Source: Kitasatospora aureofaciens (lineage in GTDB: Bacteria > Actinomycetota > Actinomycetes > Streptomycetales > Streptomycetaceae). Taken from it: DNA of 64,000 bases. Made by a program: the position numbers and the translations under genes. Under the pieces are notes generated by a model. That model was given only the letters and a program-made list of their open reading frames with translations, had not been told where the DNA came from and did not search any database. This document shows positions 25,587-34,735 of the stretch, one piece after another; within the stretch, counting starts at the first letter, position 1, and each line of letters starts with the position of its first letter. Location: positions 1 through 64,000 of the forward strand of contig NZ_JAHTKP010000006.1 in assembly GCF_019192735.1 (NCBI RefSeq), read 5' to 3'.

Positions 25587-27227
25587 TCAGTTGACGTTCA
25601 CCGCGGTCCACGTCGCCGCGACCGCGTTGTACTCGGCGCTGCCCGAGCCGTACAGGTCGGCCGCGGCGCTGAGGGTGGCCGTACGGGCACCCGCGTAGTC
25701 GGTGGTGGAGGTGAAGTAGGTGGTCAGCGCGCGGTACCAGATCTGCGCCGCCTTGTCCCGGCCGATTCCGGCGAGCGTCGAGCCGTCGTACGTCGGGCTG
25801 TTGTAGTTGAACCCGTTGATCGTCTTCGCGCCGCTGCCCTCCGACAGCAGGTAGAAGAAGTGGTTCGCCACGCCCGACGAGTAGTGCACGTCCAGGTTGC
25901 CCACGTCGGCCGACCAGTAGTCGGCGGACTGGCTGTCCTTGCTCGGCTGGTCCATGTAGCGCAGCGGGCTGCCGTCGCCGCGCAGGTTGATCAGCTCGCC
26001 GATCCAGTAGTTCGGCGGGTTCGAGGGCAGGTTGGCGTACCACTCGACCATGGTGCCCATGATGTCCGAGGTGGCCTCGTTGAGGCCGCCGGACTCGCCC
26101 GAGTAGTTGAGGGCGGCGGTCGCGGCGGTGACGCCGTGCGTCATCTCGTGGCCGGCCACGTCGATCTCGGTGAGCGGGTGGGTGTCGCCCGAACCGTCGC
26201 CGTACGTCATGCAGAAGCAGTCGTCGCTCCAGAACGCGTTGACGTAGTTCGAGCCGTAGTGGACCCGGCTGGCGGCGCCGACGCCGTCGTTGCGGATGCC
26301 GTTGCGGTTGAAGGTGTTCTTGTAGAAGTCCCACGTGGTCGCGGCGCCGAACTGGGCGTCCACGGCGGCCGATTCACGGTTGGATGCGGTGCCGTCGCCG
26401 AAGGTGTTGGAGGTGTTGGCGAACAGCGAGCCGCTGCCGGCGGTGCCGTTGTTCATGTCGCTGGTGGACTGGCCGCCGCGGGAGTCGTCCTTCAGCTGGA
26501 ACGACGACCCGCTCTGGGTGGTGTTGAGCGGGACATTGCCGACGAAGACGCCGGTGCCGGTGCCCGCCGCGGTCTCCACCTTCTCGTGGGTGGACAGGAC
26601 CTGGCCGGAGGCGGCGTCGGTGACCAGCACCTGGCGGCTCGGGGTGCCGTCGGCGCGCGTGCCCTCGACCTGGACACGGTACGCCAGGCGCGGGTTGCCG
26701 TCGGTCGCCCAGACCACGAGCTCGGCGGCGCCGGCCTGGTGGACGTCGGCCATCGGGGACTCGTCGGCGTCCAGGGTGACGCCCACGGTGGCGCGCACCG
26801 CGCCGGCAGCGTCGGCGGCGGCGCGGTCGGCCGGGATCTGCGGGGTGAGGCTCGGCACGTTGATCTGCGCGGCGACCGCCTTGTTCACGGACTTCACGGC
26901 GCCGTTCGCGCTCTGGTGGACCACCAGGTCGCCGCCGATCACGGGCAGGCCGGCGAAGGTCCGCTCGAAGCGGAGGTGGCGAGTGCCGTCGGCGTCCACC
27001 GCGGCGTCCTTGGCGACCAGCTTCTCCTGGTCACCCAGAGCCAGCGCCTTGGCCAGCGGGCCGGACTGGCCGTTCGCCAGCGCGATCACCGCGGCGCGCT
27101 GCTGGGCAGCCTGCGCCTGCAGGGCCGCCGTCGGGGCGGCCTGGGCGGCCGTGGTGCTCACCTGGATCACGCCGGTCAGCAGGGCCGTGGCCGAGAGCAC
27201 AGCGACGGCTGCGAGCTTTCGCTTCAA
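25587..27227 (-). CDS. Secreted M4 (thermolysin-family) metalloprotease precursor
   Basis: A 546-residue preproprotein. A Sec signal peptide (KRKLAAVAVLSATALLTG, cut near residue 30) is followed by an FTP/PepSY-type propeptide to about 220, then the catalytic domain: HEMTH (His360, Glu361, His364) and the third zinc ligand Glu384 in GGLNEATSD. The C-terminal all-alpha part contains HYSSGVANHFFYLLSEG, including the second catalytic His. The start is probably the TTG at 27227, after GGAAGGA; no ATG or GTG fits better. Function: extracellular protein breakdown. Single gene, preceded by a long AT-richer leader region. Confidence 0.9.
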   Translation of the reverse strand: MKRKLAAVAVLSATALLTGVIQVSTTAAQAAPTAALQAQAAQQRAAVIALANGQSGPLAKALALGDQEKLVAKDAAVDADGTRHLRFERTFAGLPVIGGDLVVHQSANGAVKSVNKAVAAQINVPSLTPQIPADRAAADAAGAVRATVGVTLDADESPMADVHQAGAAELVVWATDGNPRLAYRVQVEGTRADGTPSRQVLVTDAASGQVLSTHEKVETAAGTGTGVFVGNVPLNTTQSGSSFQLKDDSRGGQSTSDMNNGTAGSGSLFANTSNTFGDGTASNRESAAVDAQFGAATTWDFYKNTFNRNGIRNDGVGAASRVHYGSNYVNAFWSDDCFCMTYGDGSGDTHPLTEIDVAGHEMTHGVTAATAALNYSGESGGLNEATSDIMGTMVEWYANLPSNPPNYWIGELINLRGDGSPLRYMDQPSKDSQSADYWSADVGNLDVHYSSGVANHFFYLLSEGSGAKTINGFNYNSPTYDGSTLAGIGRDKAAQIWYRALTTYFTSTTDYAGARTATLSAAADLYGSGSAEYNAVAATWTAVNVN

Positions 27228-27947
27228 AGTACGGAGTCCTTCCGGGAAACCGCGCCTGTGCGCGGTCGCACCGCGTCCCGGGGGCCGGGGTCGGCACCTG
27301 TGGGGCGGGACGGGCACTGACGTACTGGGCCCCGTGCGGTCGAGCGACGGGCGCCACCAAGGGGTGGGGGTGGGGGCCTGCCGGCGGGGGCTGGCGAAAA
27401 GCATGACAACCCGACAAGCGTTTTGACAGGTCTGGTTCATCAAATGGCCAAGTCCCGCCAGCCCGACGGGGACTCGGAGAGGGCGGCAAAGGGGGGCAAT
27501 TCACCCGGCCTTGCAGTGAGTTCTCACCCGAACGAAGCCCCGCAGCCCGCGCCGACACCCCATCGGCTTTCCGGAGGCGGAGCGGAGTTCGGCGCTTGGC
27601 CAGGTTTTACATGCCTGTAAAACTTCCTACGCGGAACCTTGACATCCGCTTGGCGAGGTCCCGCCACTGACCGCACTTGTTCGCCATCGGGTCGTCTGCT
27701 AGCGAACCGTAGTCGCGTGGTCGCCCGACTCCGTTGCGCAGTCGGCGAGTTGAGCACCACAAGGGTGCCGGCGCGAATGGTCCGCACCAACCGGTGGCGC
27801 CTGGTTACGCCTTCCGCCGATCCCGCGTCCCGTTCGGCGGGAGAGCGAACAGGTCTCGGCCGTGGCCGAGTTGGAAAATGGCGATGTCCTGGAGTGGGTG
27901 CGGGTCGTCAGCTCTTCCGGCCGGAGTTGCCAGAGTCGTCAGAGCCG
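27228..27947. other. Long intergenic region, comparatively AT-rich, with a small palindrome
   Basis: No gene supported. The part from about 27400 to 27660 is noticeably less GC-rich than the rest of the window. It contains GTTTTAC-N6-GTAAAAC (27604-27623). It must hold the protease promoter, but I cannot assign -35/-10 boxes with confidence. Confidence 0.5.
27604..27623. promoter_or_regulatory. AT-rich palindrome GTTTTAC-N6-GTAAAAC
   Basis: Perfect 7-bp arms in a GC-rich genome; suits an operator or a small terminator downstream of the kinase gene or upstream of the protease gene. No match to a known regulator is claimed. Confidence 0.45.
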
Positions 27948-30143
27948 TCAGCCACTGAACTTCCACTGCTGGGTCTTGAGACCGGGGGTGCACGCGGTCA
28001 TGGTGACGCGGTTGCCCACGCCGTTGGCGGTCATGCACCGCGCGCCGCCGTTCTCGGCCAGCGTGTACGTACCCGGCGCCGACGCCGGCTGGACGACCCA
28101 GGCGGTCAGATAACTCCACCCGGGATTCAGCGAGACGGTGCCGTCCGTGTTCTGCACGAGCAGCCGGCCGTCCTTGTTGCAGGCGTTGTAGTTGGTGTAG
28201 TTGCCCGGGCCGAGGGTGCCGATCCAGCCGTACTGCGAAGCGCCGCCCAGGACTGCCGGGTTGCCGGCCGACAGGTTGTCGCTCTCCAGCCCGAGCGGGA
28301 CGCCGTACTGCTCGTTGACGATCCTGCTCCAGTCGGTACCGCCACACTCGGGGGGCCGGGGATTGGTCTGCGGGGGTGGCGGGTTCCCCCCGCCCGAGGG
28401 GGAGCCGCTACCCGACGGGGACCCGCTGCCGGAGGCCGAGCCGCCCGCGGCCGCGCCACCGCCTGACGGGGGCTTCGGGTTGTTGGCGGGCGGGTTGCCC
28501 GTACCGCCGCCGCCTCCGCCCGACGGGTTCGCCTGGCCGCCCGACGCCCCGCCGGCCGCCGCACCGCCGCCCGCCGCGCCACCTGCTGCGCCACCGCCGA
28601 CCGCGCCGCCGTTGCCCCGGCCGCCCGACGCCGCCGCGCCGTTTCCGCCCGCGGCCGGTGGCGGGACCTGCTGCTGCGGCTGGTTCGGGGTGCCCGGCGG
28701 CTGGTTGGCGGCGGTCGAGGCCGCTGCGGGGTCGCCCGGGGCCGGGGTGGCGGGGGCCGTCGTGGACGGGGTGGCCGGGGTGCCGGTGCCCGGTGTCACC
28801 GGGGCGGTCACGACGACGGACGGCTGCGCGGCGGGCGGCGTCTTGGCGTCGGCGCTGCCGGGGCTGCGGTCGATGAGCAGGACGCTCGCGGTACCGATCG
28901 AGATCACGGCCGGGATGACGATAGGGACCAGCAGCGCGCGCCGCGACCGCCGTCGGCCCGGCTCGGTGACCGACTGCGGCTCCACCTTCGCGACCTCGTT
29001 CGGCGCTCCGCCGCCCGTGTCCCCGCCGGGGCCCGTGTCTGCCGGTTTGGCCTCGACGTTCCTACCCTCGACAGCCTTGCCCTTGGAGTCCTTGCCTTCA
29101 ACGTCCTTGCCCTCGACGGCCGTACCGCCGTCGTTCGCCGCCCCGGCCGCCCCGCCGGCCACCACCGCGCCACCGCCCGCCGGCCCGCCCGCCGCCTCGA
29201 CAGCGCCCGGAGCGCCGATCGCCGCCCGCGCCGCGGCCGCCATCGCGGCGGCGTCGGCGTGCCGGTCCTCGGGCTTCTTCGCGAGCGCCCTCGCCACCAG
29301 CTCCCGTACGGCCCGCGGGAAAGCGGCCGGCAGCTCCGGCGCGGGCTCGCGCACGTGCTTGAGCGCGACCTCCAGCACGCTCTCGCCGGTGAACGGCTGC
29401 TGCCCGGTGAGCAGTTCGTAGCAGACCACGCCGATCGAGTACAGGTCGGACGCCGGAACGACGCCGCCCTTGCCCTCGGCCTGTTCGGGCGCCATGTAGA
29501 GCGCGGTGCCGATGATCGCGTGCGAGGCGGTGATCTTGGTACTGGCGATCGCGCGGGCGATGCCGAAGTCGGTGATGGTGACCCGGTCGTCGGCCCGCAC
29601 CATGAGGTTGGACGGCTTGATGTCCCGGTGGACAATCTGCTGCCGGTGGGCGGCGTGCAGGGCGTCCAGCGCGGAGGCGATCAGCGTGAGGGCGCGCTCG
29701 GGGGCCATCGGGCCGTCCGCGGCGAGGACCTGGTCGAGCGGCCGGCCGTCGATCAGCTCCATGACGATGTAGGCGTAGCGCTCCTCGTCGCCGTCGCCGC
29801 CCGAGCCGCCGCCGGAGCCACCGCCCGAGCCGTCAGCCTCGCCGTCGCCAGCGCCCGCGCCGCCCGCGCCGCTCTCGCCGCTCTCGCCGTAGTCGTACAC
29901 GTCGACGATCCCGGGGTGGTCGATCGCGGCGACCATCTGGGCCTCACGCCGGAAGCGCTGGACGAACGTGCCGTCCTCGAACAGCGCGGAGTGCAGGATC
30001 TTGACAGCGACCTGCCGCGCCAGCACCGAGTCGGCGGCCCGCCAGACGGTGCCCATGCCACCGCCACCGATCCGCTCGGTGAGCGTGTACCGCCCGCCGA
30101 GTACGGCGCCCCGACCCCTCATGCCCATGCCCCCATGTGTCAT
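27948..30143 (-). CDS. Transmembrane Ser/Thr protein kinase with extracellular ricin-type lectin domain
   Basis: A 731-residue Hanks-type kinase. G-loop GGGGMGTV (26-33), Lys48, HRDIKPSN (172-179), DFG (192-194) and APEQ are intact, so it should be active. A ~33-residue Gly/Ser/Asp/Glu insert (about 88-120) interrupts the N-lobe. After the kinase domain comes a charged and repetitive linker (EGKDVEGKDSKGK), one membrane helix (LLVPIVIPAVISIGTASVLL), a Pro/Gly/Ser-rich stalk of about 150 residues and a C-terminal ~130-residue region resembling a ricin B/RICIN fold (NKDGRLLVQ, ARCMTANG, QQWKFSG). The outer domain may sense a carbohydrate. ATG at 30143 follows GGGGAGGG. Confidence 0.87.
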   Translation of the reverse strand: MTHGGMGMRGRGAVLGGRYTLTERIGGGGMGTVWRAADSVLARQVAVKILHSALFEDGTFVQRFRREAQMVAAIDHPGIVDVYDYGESGESGAGGAGAGDGEADGSGGGSGGGSGGDGDEERYAYIVMELIDGRPLDQVLAADGPMAPERALTLIASALDALHAAHRQQIVHRDIKPSNLMVRADDRVTITDFGIARAIASTKITASHAIIGTALYMAPEQAEGKGGVVPASDLYSIGVVCYELLTGQQPFTGESVLEVALKHVREPAPELPAAFPRAVRELVARALAKKPEDRHADAAAMAAAARAAIGAPGAVEAAGGPAGGGAVVAGGAAGAANDGGTAVEGKDVEGKDSKGKAVEGRNVEAKPADTGPGGDTGGGAPNEVAKVEPQSVTEPGRRRSRRALLVPIVIPAVISIGTASVLLIDRSPGSADAKTPPAAQPSVVVTAPVTPGTGTPATPSTTAPATPAPGDPAAASTAANQPPGTPNQPQQQVPPPAAGGNGAAASGGRGNGGAVGGGAAGGAAGGGAAAGGASGGQANPSGGGGGGTGNPPANNPKPPSGGGAAAGGSASGSGSPSGSGSPSGGGNPPPPQTNPRPPECGGTDWSRIVNEQYGVPLGLESDNLSAGNPAVLGGASQYGWIGTLGPGNYTNYNACNKDGRLLVQNTDGTVSLNPGWSYLTAWVVQPASAPGTYTLAENGGARCMTANGVGNRVTMTACTPGLKTQQWKFSG

Positions 30144-30243
30144 GACCCTCCCCAGCGGGCCTTCGGCACACAGTGTGCCAGAGGGTGCCGCGAGGTCAGC
30201 GCCCGCTGTCCGAACCGGTTTTCGACGACCGCGCCCGCCGCCG

Positions 30244-31020
30244 TCAGGCGTGCTTCGCCTGCCGGGCGTGCTCGGCGACCTCCAGGACGGCGGCCGTGAC
30301 GGCTCCGGGGTCGTCGACGTGAACGGCGTGGCCGGCTCCGGGCACCACGATGTGGGTGCCGCGGGTGGCGTGTTCGGCGATGCGCGACTGCAGGAGCGTC
30401 CAGCGGGTGCGCAGGACCTTGGGCAGGCCCTCGGTCGCGCTGAGGACGGCCACCGGCACGTCGGGCAGCCGCGCGGCGGAGCGGCGGCGCCGGATCTCAG
30501 GCACGGCGAGGGTCATCAGCCGGTTCTCGGCGACGGCGGTCCGCCAGCGTCGGCGGCGCACCCGGGCGGGCACGTTCCCGGCGAGCGCGTCCCCGGGGAC
30601 GCGCTGGGTGGGTGCGAGCGCCGACCGGAGCAGTCCGAGGCGCAGCAGCACGGCCTCCGCGGCGCGGACCGCCGGGGGCTGGAACTCCTCGTGCGCCGGG
30701 TCGACGAGCACCAGGCCCGCGACCAGCTCCGGCCGCTGCCAGCCCAGGAGTTGGGCGAGCAGGCCGCCCCAGCTGTGCCCGACGAGGACGCACGGCCCGT
30801 CCCCGGTGTGCTCCACCAGCGCGGCCAGGTCGGCGACCTGGGTCTCCAGCGTCATCATGCGGTCGGGGTCACTCGCGCCGAGCCCGGCCCGGTCGTACGC
30901 CACGACCCGGGTGTGCGCGGCGAGTCCGGGCAGCACCGGGGCCCAGGTCGGCGACGCCGTGCCGCTGCCCGCCACCAGGACGACCGTGGGACCGCCCCGG
31001 CCCGCCTCCACCCGGCGCAA
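30244..31020 (-). CDS. Alpha/beta hydrolase
   Basis: A 258-residue alpha/beta-hydrolase: oxyanion loop LVAGSGTASPTW, nucleophile GHSWGG, and His in PGAGHAVHVDDP. The acid is probably in the segment between. Substrate unknown. The start is uncertain: TTG at 31020 is the first possible start after an in-frame stop, and GTG at 31011 would shorten it by three residues; neither has a strong ribosome site. The N-terminus is shorter than in many relatives. Same strand as the kinase gene, about 100 bases upstream of it, so a loose operon is possible. Confidence 0.75.
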   Translation of the reverse strand: MRRVEAGRGGPTVVLVAGSGTASPTWAPVLPGLAAHTRVVAYDRAGLGASDPDRMMTLETQVADLAALVEHTGDGPCVLVGHSWGGLLAQLLGWQRPELVAGLVLVDPAHEEFQPPAVRAAEAVLLRLGLLRSALAPTQRVPGDALAGNVPARVRRRRWRTAVAENRLMTLAVPEIRRRRSAARLPDVPVAVLSATEGLPKVLRTRWTLLQSRIAEHATRGTHIVVPGAGHAVHVDDPGAVTAAVLEVAEHARQAKHA

Positions 31021-31422
31021 CGCCCGTCCGCCCCGGTTCAGTTAGCCCCGGCGCACCCCACCCGGGACGCGCTCCGCCGGCGCCGTCGTCATGCCAACTT
31101 GCTCAGTACGCACAGTACGCACAGTCCAGTTCCCCCCTGGAACGTCGTGGATCGTCGTGGATCCTCGTGGATCACCGCCCGCCCACACGGCCCCGGTCTG
31201 CGGTTCCGGGGGCGCGGGTCGGTCCTCACCGCTCGGGCGGCTTCCGGGTGCCTCCCCCAGGCGCCCGTGCGGCGGCCCCGGCGGCCCGGACGGCATTCGC
31301 CGCCGGACCCAGACCTTTGCCGCCCAGCCACACGGTAGCCCGAACACTTCGTGTCCGTCGCGTGAGTAAAGGGCGAAGAGAAGGGGCGCGGGGCCGAAAT
31401 CCAGCGCCCACGACCGGCGCCG
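31021..31422. other. Intergenic region with short direct repeats
   Basis: No gene supported on either strand. Contains CAGTACGCA repeated twice (about 31107-31124) and three copies of a CGTGGATC unit (about 31146-31172). Its right end carries the promoter of the next gene. Confidence 0.45.
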
Positions 31423-31428
31423 TAGGCT
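31423..31428 (+). promoter_or_regulatory. Leaderless-type -10 hexamer (TAGGCT)
   Basis: TAGGCT ends seven bases before the ATG at 31436, with no ribosome site between. Confidence 0.55.
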
Positions 31429-31435
31429 CCCGGGC

Positions 31436-31795
31436 ATGCACAGCACCCTGACCGAGCACGCGCGGTGCCTCTGGGGCGACGAGTACCGGCCCACGCCCGC
31501 CTGCGCCGAGCGGCACCACGAGGAGTCCTACTTCTTCGAGAGGCTGACCTTCGCGGACGCCGACGCGATCCTCGCCATGCTGCGCGAGCTCAGCCCGTTC
31601 CTGTGCGACGGCTACCTTCCGGTGTGGGTCCGCAACCTCGCCTACCGCCTGGTGCTCCTCCAGCGCCCGGACGACCCGGACCTGCTGCGCGAGGCCGCGG
31701 CGAGCCTGCGCCTCCACGGACCCGGCTGGGACGACATCGCGGCGCAACTGCAGCAGCGGGCCGACGCACTGGAGGAGCAGGCCCCACCGAACTGA
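31436..31795 (+). CDS. Hypothetical protein, 119 residues
   Basis: A soluble 119-residue protein (MHSTLTEHARCLWGDE...) rich in aromatic and acidic residues, with a helical look and no recognised motif: HHEESYFFERLTFADADAILAMLREL followed by LPVWVRNLAYRLVLLQRPDDPDLLREAAASL. The C-terminus has LHGPGWDDIAAQLQQRADALE. Codon usage is typical of the genome. The leaderless -10 supports this start. Convergent with the dienelactone-hydrolase-like gene. Function unknown. Confidence 0.7.
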   Translation: MHSTLTEHARCLWGDEYRPTPACAERHHEESYFFERLTFADADAILAMLRELSPFLCDGYLPVWVRNLAYRLVLLQRPDDPDLLREAAASLRLHGPGWDDIAAQLQQRADALEEQAPPN

Positions 31796-31845
31796 CGGCG
31801 GCGGCGCGGCTCAGGCGGGCGGCCCGGCTCGGGCCTGGGCGCGGC

Positions 31846-32604
31846 TCAGGAGGGCAGCGTGCGCTTCAGCAGAGCGAGCAGAGCCCCCCAGTGACGCTCG
31901 TCGGCGGCCTCGTCGTAGCGGGTGGTGTCCCCCTGCGTATAGCCGTGCAGGGCGCCCGCGTACACCTCGGCCTCGTAGCGGACGCCGGCCTCGGTGAGCG
32001 CCTCCGCGAGCCGGGCGATCTGCTCGGGCGGCAGCGACGGGTCCTGGTCGGCGTGACCGAAGTACAGCTCGGCGGTGATCCGGTGGACCCCGAGGTGCGG
32101 GCTGTCCGGGGCCTCGCTCGCCAGGTTGCCGCCGTGGAACCCGGCGACGGCGGCGACCCGGTCCGGGTGGGTGGCGGCCGTGCGCAGCGCGTGCACCGCG
32201 CCCCGGCAGTAGCCGGTGAGCCCGACCGGGCCGTCCTGGACGAGCGGGGACTCGGCGAGCCAGCGGAGGTAGGCGTCCGCGTCGCGCTCGGTCACCTCGG
32301 GGGTGAGCGCGGCGAGCAGCGGGCCGAGGCGCTCGAAGAGGGTCGGGTCGTTGTCCGGGTCGATCGGCTGGGGGTAGTCGATGATCGGCGCGCGGCCGTT
32401 CCGGTAGTAGGCGTTGGGGACGAGGACGGTGTACCCGGCCTCGGCCAGCCGGTCCGCCTTGGCCATCAGGTGGGGCCGGAGCCCGAAGGCGTCCATGTAG
32501 AGAATGACGGCGGGGTGCGGTCGCCCGTCGTCGGGGTGGGCGAGGTAGGCGTCGGCGATGCCGTCCGCCGTCGGGATGTCCACGGTGGTGCCGCGCACGG
32601 TCAT
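31846..32604 (-). CDS. Dienelactone hydrolase family protein
   Basis: A 252-residue alpha/beta-hydrolase of the dienelactone-hydrolase family. The nucleophile is cysteine in TGYCRGA, the acid lies in GHADQDPSLPPEQ and the His in AGALHGYTQGD, the typical Cys-Asp-His triad. The family hydrolyses cyclic enol lactones and related esters; many actinobacterial members have unknown substrates. The start is the ATG at 32604 (MTVRGTTVDIPTADG); the longer frame to 32685 shows no coding character. Single gene. Confidence 0.87.
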   Translation of the reverse strand: MTVRGTTVDIPTADGIADAYLAHPDDGRPHPAVILYMDAFGLRPHLMAKADRLAEAGYTVLVPNAYYRNGRAPIIDYPQPIDPDNDPTLFERLGPLLAALTPEVTERDADAYLRWLAESPLVQDGPVGLTGYCRGAVHALRTAATHPDRVAAVAGFHGGNLASEAPDSPHLGVHRITAELYFGHADQDPSLPPEQIARLAEALTEAGVRYEAEVYAGALHGYTQGDTTRYDEAADERHWGALLALLKRTLPS

Positions 32605-32813
32605 GGTGATCGCTCTCTCTGTCGGGGCTCGCGCGGCAGGGTAACGGGTGAGCCGACGTTCGGCGTGCGAATATTTGCGCCGCACACCTCCGGATAACGG
32701 ACGTTCAGGACCGGAAGGCGATCCGCCGGGCCTCTTCTCGGACGCCGTGGATGGCCACCGGGCCGGCCTGCCATGTGGGAACGCCTGTGCGGGCGAGGCA
32801 CGTTGGGCATGAC

Positions 32814-33206
32814 ATGGGAATGATCGTGGGTTCGGCGGCGGTGGTGGCGGCGATCGTGGGACTGGTGCTGCTGGCGGTGTGGCAGATCCGGGACGAGACG
32901 ACGCCCCGGCGCCGCTCCGGGACCGGGGGCGGGTTCGGTCTGAGCGCCGCCGGGCTGGAGGAGTTGCACGCGATGTTCAGCTCCGGCAAGCAAATACAGA
33001 TCGAGCAGAAGCGAGTGCAGCTCACGCTGCGCGACGACGCGGAGGCCGGGGCACCGCCGCACTTCGGGGTGGATCTGGAGGCGGGCGTGGCGGTGCTGCG
33101 GAACATGCCGAAAGCGCAGCCCGCGGAAGGGATCCCGGACCGGCTCCCGGACGGCGACGGGCGTGGTCAGGCGCCCCAGGTGCGGGAGCAGAGCACCAGC
33201 CGGTAG
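32814..33206 (+). CDS. DUF6191-type single-pass membrane protein
   Basis: A 130-residue protein: one N-terminal membrane helix (MIVGSAAVVAAIVGLVLLAVW) followed by a cytoplasmic or surface tail that contains GLEELHAMFSSGKQIQIEQKR and a DDAEAGAPPHFGVDLEAGVAVLR stretch, which I recognise as the actinobacterial DUF6191 pattern. Function unknown. ATG at 32814 is chosen because the helix starts right after it; ATG at 32820 is an alternative. The last 40 bases overlap the end of the convergent VOC gene. Confidence 0.72.
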   Translation: MGMIVGSAAVVAAIVGLVLLAVWQIRDETTPRRRSGTGGGFGLSAAGLEELHAMFSSGKQIQIEQKRVQLTLRDDAEAGAPPHFGVDLEAGVAVLRNMPKAQPAEGIPDRLPDGDGRGQAPQVREQSTSR

Positions 33207-33571
33207 CCGTCCGGGTCGGCTATCGTCACGCCGTACTCGTCCCAGTACGGGTTGTTGGACGTCACCCGGGTGCCCCCGGCGGCCTCCAGCCGGGCGACGA
33301 GCACGTCGTCCACGGGCGCGCCGAGGTAGACGACGAACAGGTCGTCGACGGTCGGGGTGGGTTCCAGCGGGTGTTCCGGGTCGTGGGTGAGCTCGAAGTG
33401 CCAGGCGCCGCCGGGCGGGCCTACCATCAGCAGGTCGTGCTCGCCGGAGACCCGCTCGGTGGTGCGCCAGAGCACGTCGAGCCCGAGGCCGCCGGCGTAG
33501 AACCGCTCGGCCGCCGCGAGGTCCCGGGAGGGGCGGGCGATCCGCACCCGCGTCGTCGCATCGATGATCAT
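33167..33571 (-). CDS. VOC (glyoxalase/bleomycin-resistance) family protein
   Basis: A 134-residue VOC-fold protein with two beta-alpha-beta-beta-beta repeats: RIARPSRDLAAAERFYAGGLGLDVLW in the first and PYWDEYGVTIADPDGYRLVLCSR in the second. Potential metal ligands are His in WHFELTH and Asp/Glu near the second repeat. Enzymatic or binding role not determinable. The ATG at 33571 is preceded at seven bases by TAGGTT (a leaderless -10 on the minus strand), so the upstream GTG-initiated frame is rejected. Its 3' end overlaps the convergent gene. Confidence 0.85.
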   Translation of the reverse strand: MIIDATTRVRIARPSRDLAAAERFYAGGLGLDVLWRTTERVSGEHDLLMVGPPGGAWHFELTHDPEHPLEPTPTVDDLFVVYLGAPVDDVLVARLEAAGGTRVTSNNPYWDEYGVTIADPDGYRLVLCSRTWGA

Positions 33572-33631
33572 GTGCGCGAACCTAGCAGTCGACACTGACA
33601 AACGGCCGTCGGATGTGGCTCCGACAGCTCG

Positions 33632-34576
33632 TCACAGACGCCGCAGGCGCTCTTCGTCCGAGGTGCGCGGGCAGGTGATGCAGGCGACGGCCTCGGGCTT
33701 GACGGCGTAGTAGAGGCAGCAGCCGAGCCGCGTGCGGATGGGGTGGCTGCGGCCGTCGGGGGTGTGCAGGCGGCGGAAGTCGGCGGCGCCGGGGAGCGGG
33801 AGGGTGCCGCCGGGCAGGACAGCCTCGGCCGCGGCGACCGCAGCGTCCTCCTCGCCGAGCATCCGGCCGAGGTACCAGAGGGCGGAGGCCATATCGTCCG
33901 TCACCATGCCCCAGAGCGCGCGGTCGCGACGGCGGGTGGGCCCGGCGAAGGCGGCGAGCAGCGGTTCGACGTGGGCGACGACGGCGGCGCGCAGCTCGGC
34001 GCGGAGCTCGTCCTCTCCGGGGAGGCTCTCGCCCGGAAGGGGCTCGGCGAGGAGGGGCTCGTTCCCGCAGACCGGCGACTCGCCCGGGAGGGAGACGTGG
34101 CCGCGCGGGCGCAGCGCGAGGTCGCCGGTGGGGGCATGCAGCCAGAGGTCGGCGGGGTCGATCCGCGGGACGCGCCGGGCGAGGTGCCACGGGCCGGCGA
34201 TGAGCAGGCAGGCGGACCAGAGGTAGTGGTGGAGCAGGCGGGAGGCGGTGACGTGCGGGCGGGGCGCGCGGCCGTGCTCGGCGGCGATCCGGGTCTCCTC
34301 GCAGGCCAGGGCGGCGGCCAGGGCGCGTTCGTCGCTTGCCAGTTGGGCGCCTGAGTACCAGCCGTCGGCGGCGGACGGGCCGGGTTCGGCCGGGTCGAGC
34401 ACGCGCAGGTTCAGCACCGGGCAGAGGTCGCGCAGGCGCTGGTAGTCGAGGCACAGCTGCGGCGACGGCGCCTGCCCGTGCCGCTGCCCGTCCGGCGACA
34501 GCGACGAGGACGGCAACAACGGCGACGACGGCGGCATCTGAGGCCGCGCGACGGGCAGGGGTGGTCCGGAGATCAT
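33632..34576 (-). CDS. FhuF-type (2Fe-2S) ferric-siderophore reductase
   Basis: A 314-residue protein whose C-terminus carries the FhuF iron-sulfur motif: two adjacent cysteines in RLGCCLYY and CITC about ten residues later. The body contains the FhuF-like region (HHYLWSACLLIAGPWHLA, HVEPLLAAFAG, LWGMVTDDMASALWYLG). It should reduce ferric siderophore in the cytoplasm, releasing iron. ATG at 34576 fits GGGAG at six bases. A near-perfect iron box at 34610-34628 lies 34 bases upstream, and the siderophore operon runs divergently, so production in iron starvation is expected. An acidic insert (GESPVCGNEPLLAEPLPGES) interrupts the middle. Confidence 0.9.
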   Translation of the reverse strand: MISGPPLPVARPQMPPSSPLLPSSSLSPDGQRHGQAPSPQLCLDYQRLRDLCPVLNLRVLDPAEPGPSAADGWYSGAQLASDERALAAALACEETRIAAEHGRAPRPHVTASRLLHHYLWSACLLIAGPWHLARRVPRIDPADLWLHAPTGDLALRPRGHVSLPGESPVCGNEPLLAEPLPGESLPGEDELRAELRAAVVAHVEPLLAAFAGPTRRRDRALWGMVTDDMASALWYLGRMLGEEDAAVAAAEAVLPGGTLPLPGAADFRRLHTPDGRSHPIRTRLGCCLYYAVKPEAVACITCPRTSDEERLRRL

Positions 34577-34609
34577 CGGCACTCCCGGGATCGGCTTCCC
34601 GTGATCGAA

Positions 34610-34628
34610 TTAGGTGAGGCTCACCTTA
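34610..34628 (-). promoter_or_regulatory. Iron box (DmdR/IdeR-type) for the FhuF-type reductase
   Basis: TTAGGTGAGGCTCACCTTA is a nearly perfect palindrome and matches the actinobacterial iron-box consensus (TTAGGTTAGGCTCACCTAA). Position just upstream of the reductase gene implies repression when iron is plentiful. Confidence 0.9.
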
Positions 34629-34707
34629 CAGACACTCAGAGCACTTGCCACACCGGGCCCCAGCAGCCCAATCGGAGATTCGCCCGAATTGTCGATAGTT
34701 GACGAAC

Positions 34708-34726
34708 TTAGGCAAAGCTAACCTAA
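34708..34726 (+). promoter_or_regulatory. Iron box overlapping the siderophore-operon promoter
   Basis: TTAGGCAAAGCTAACCTAA overlaps the -10 (TAAGAT, 34724-34729), which ends six bases before the GTG start at 34736; TTGACG at 34699 could be the -35, though with a 19-base spacer. Repressor bound here would block the leaderless promoter. Confidence 0.85.
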
Positions 34727-34735
34727 GATCGACCT

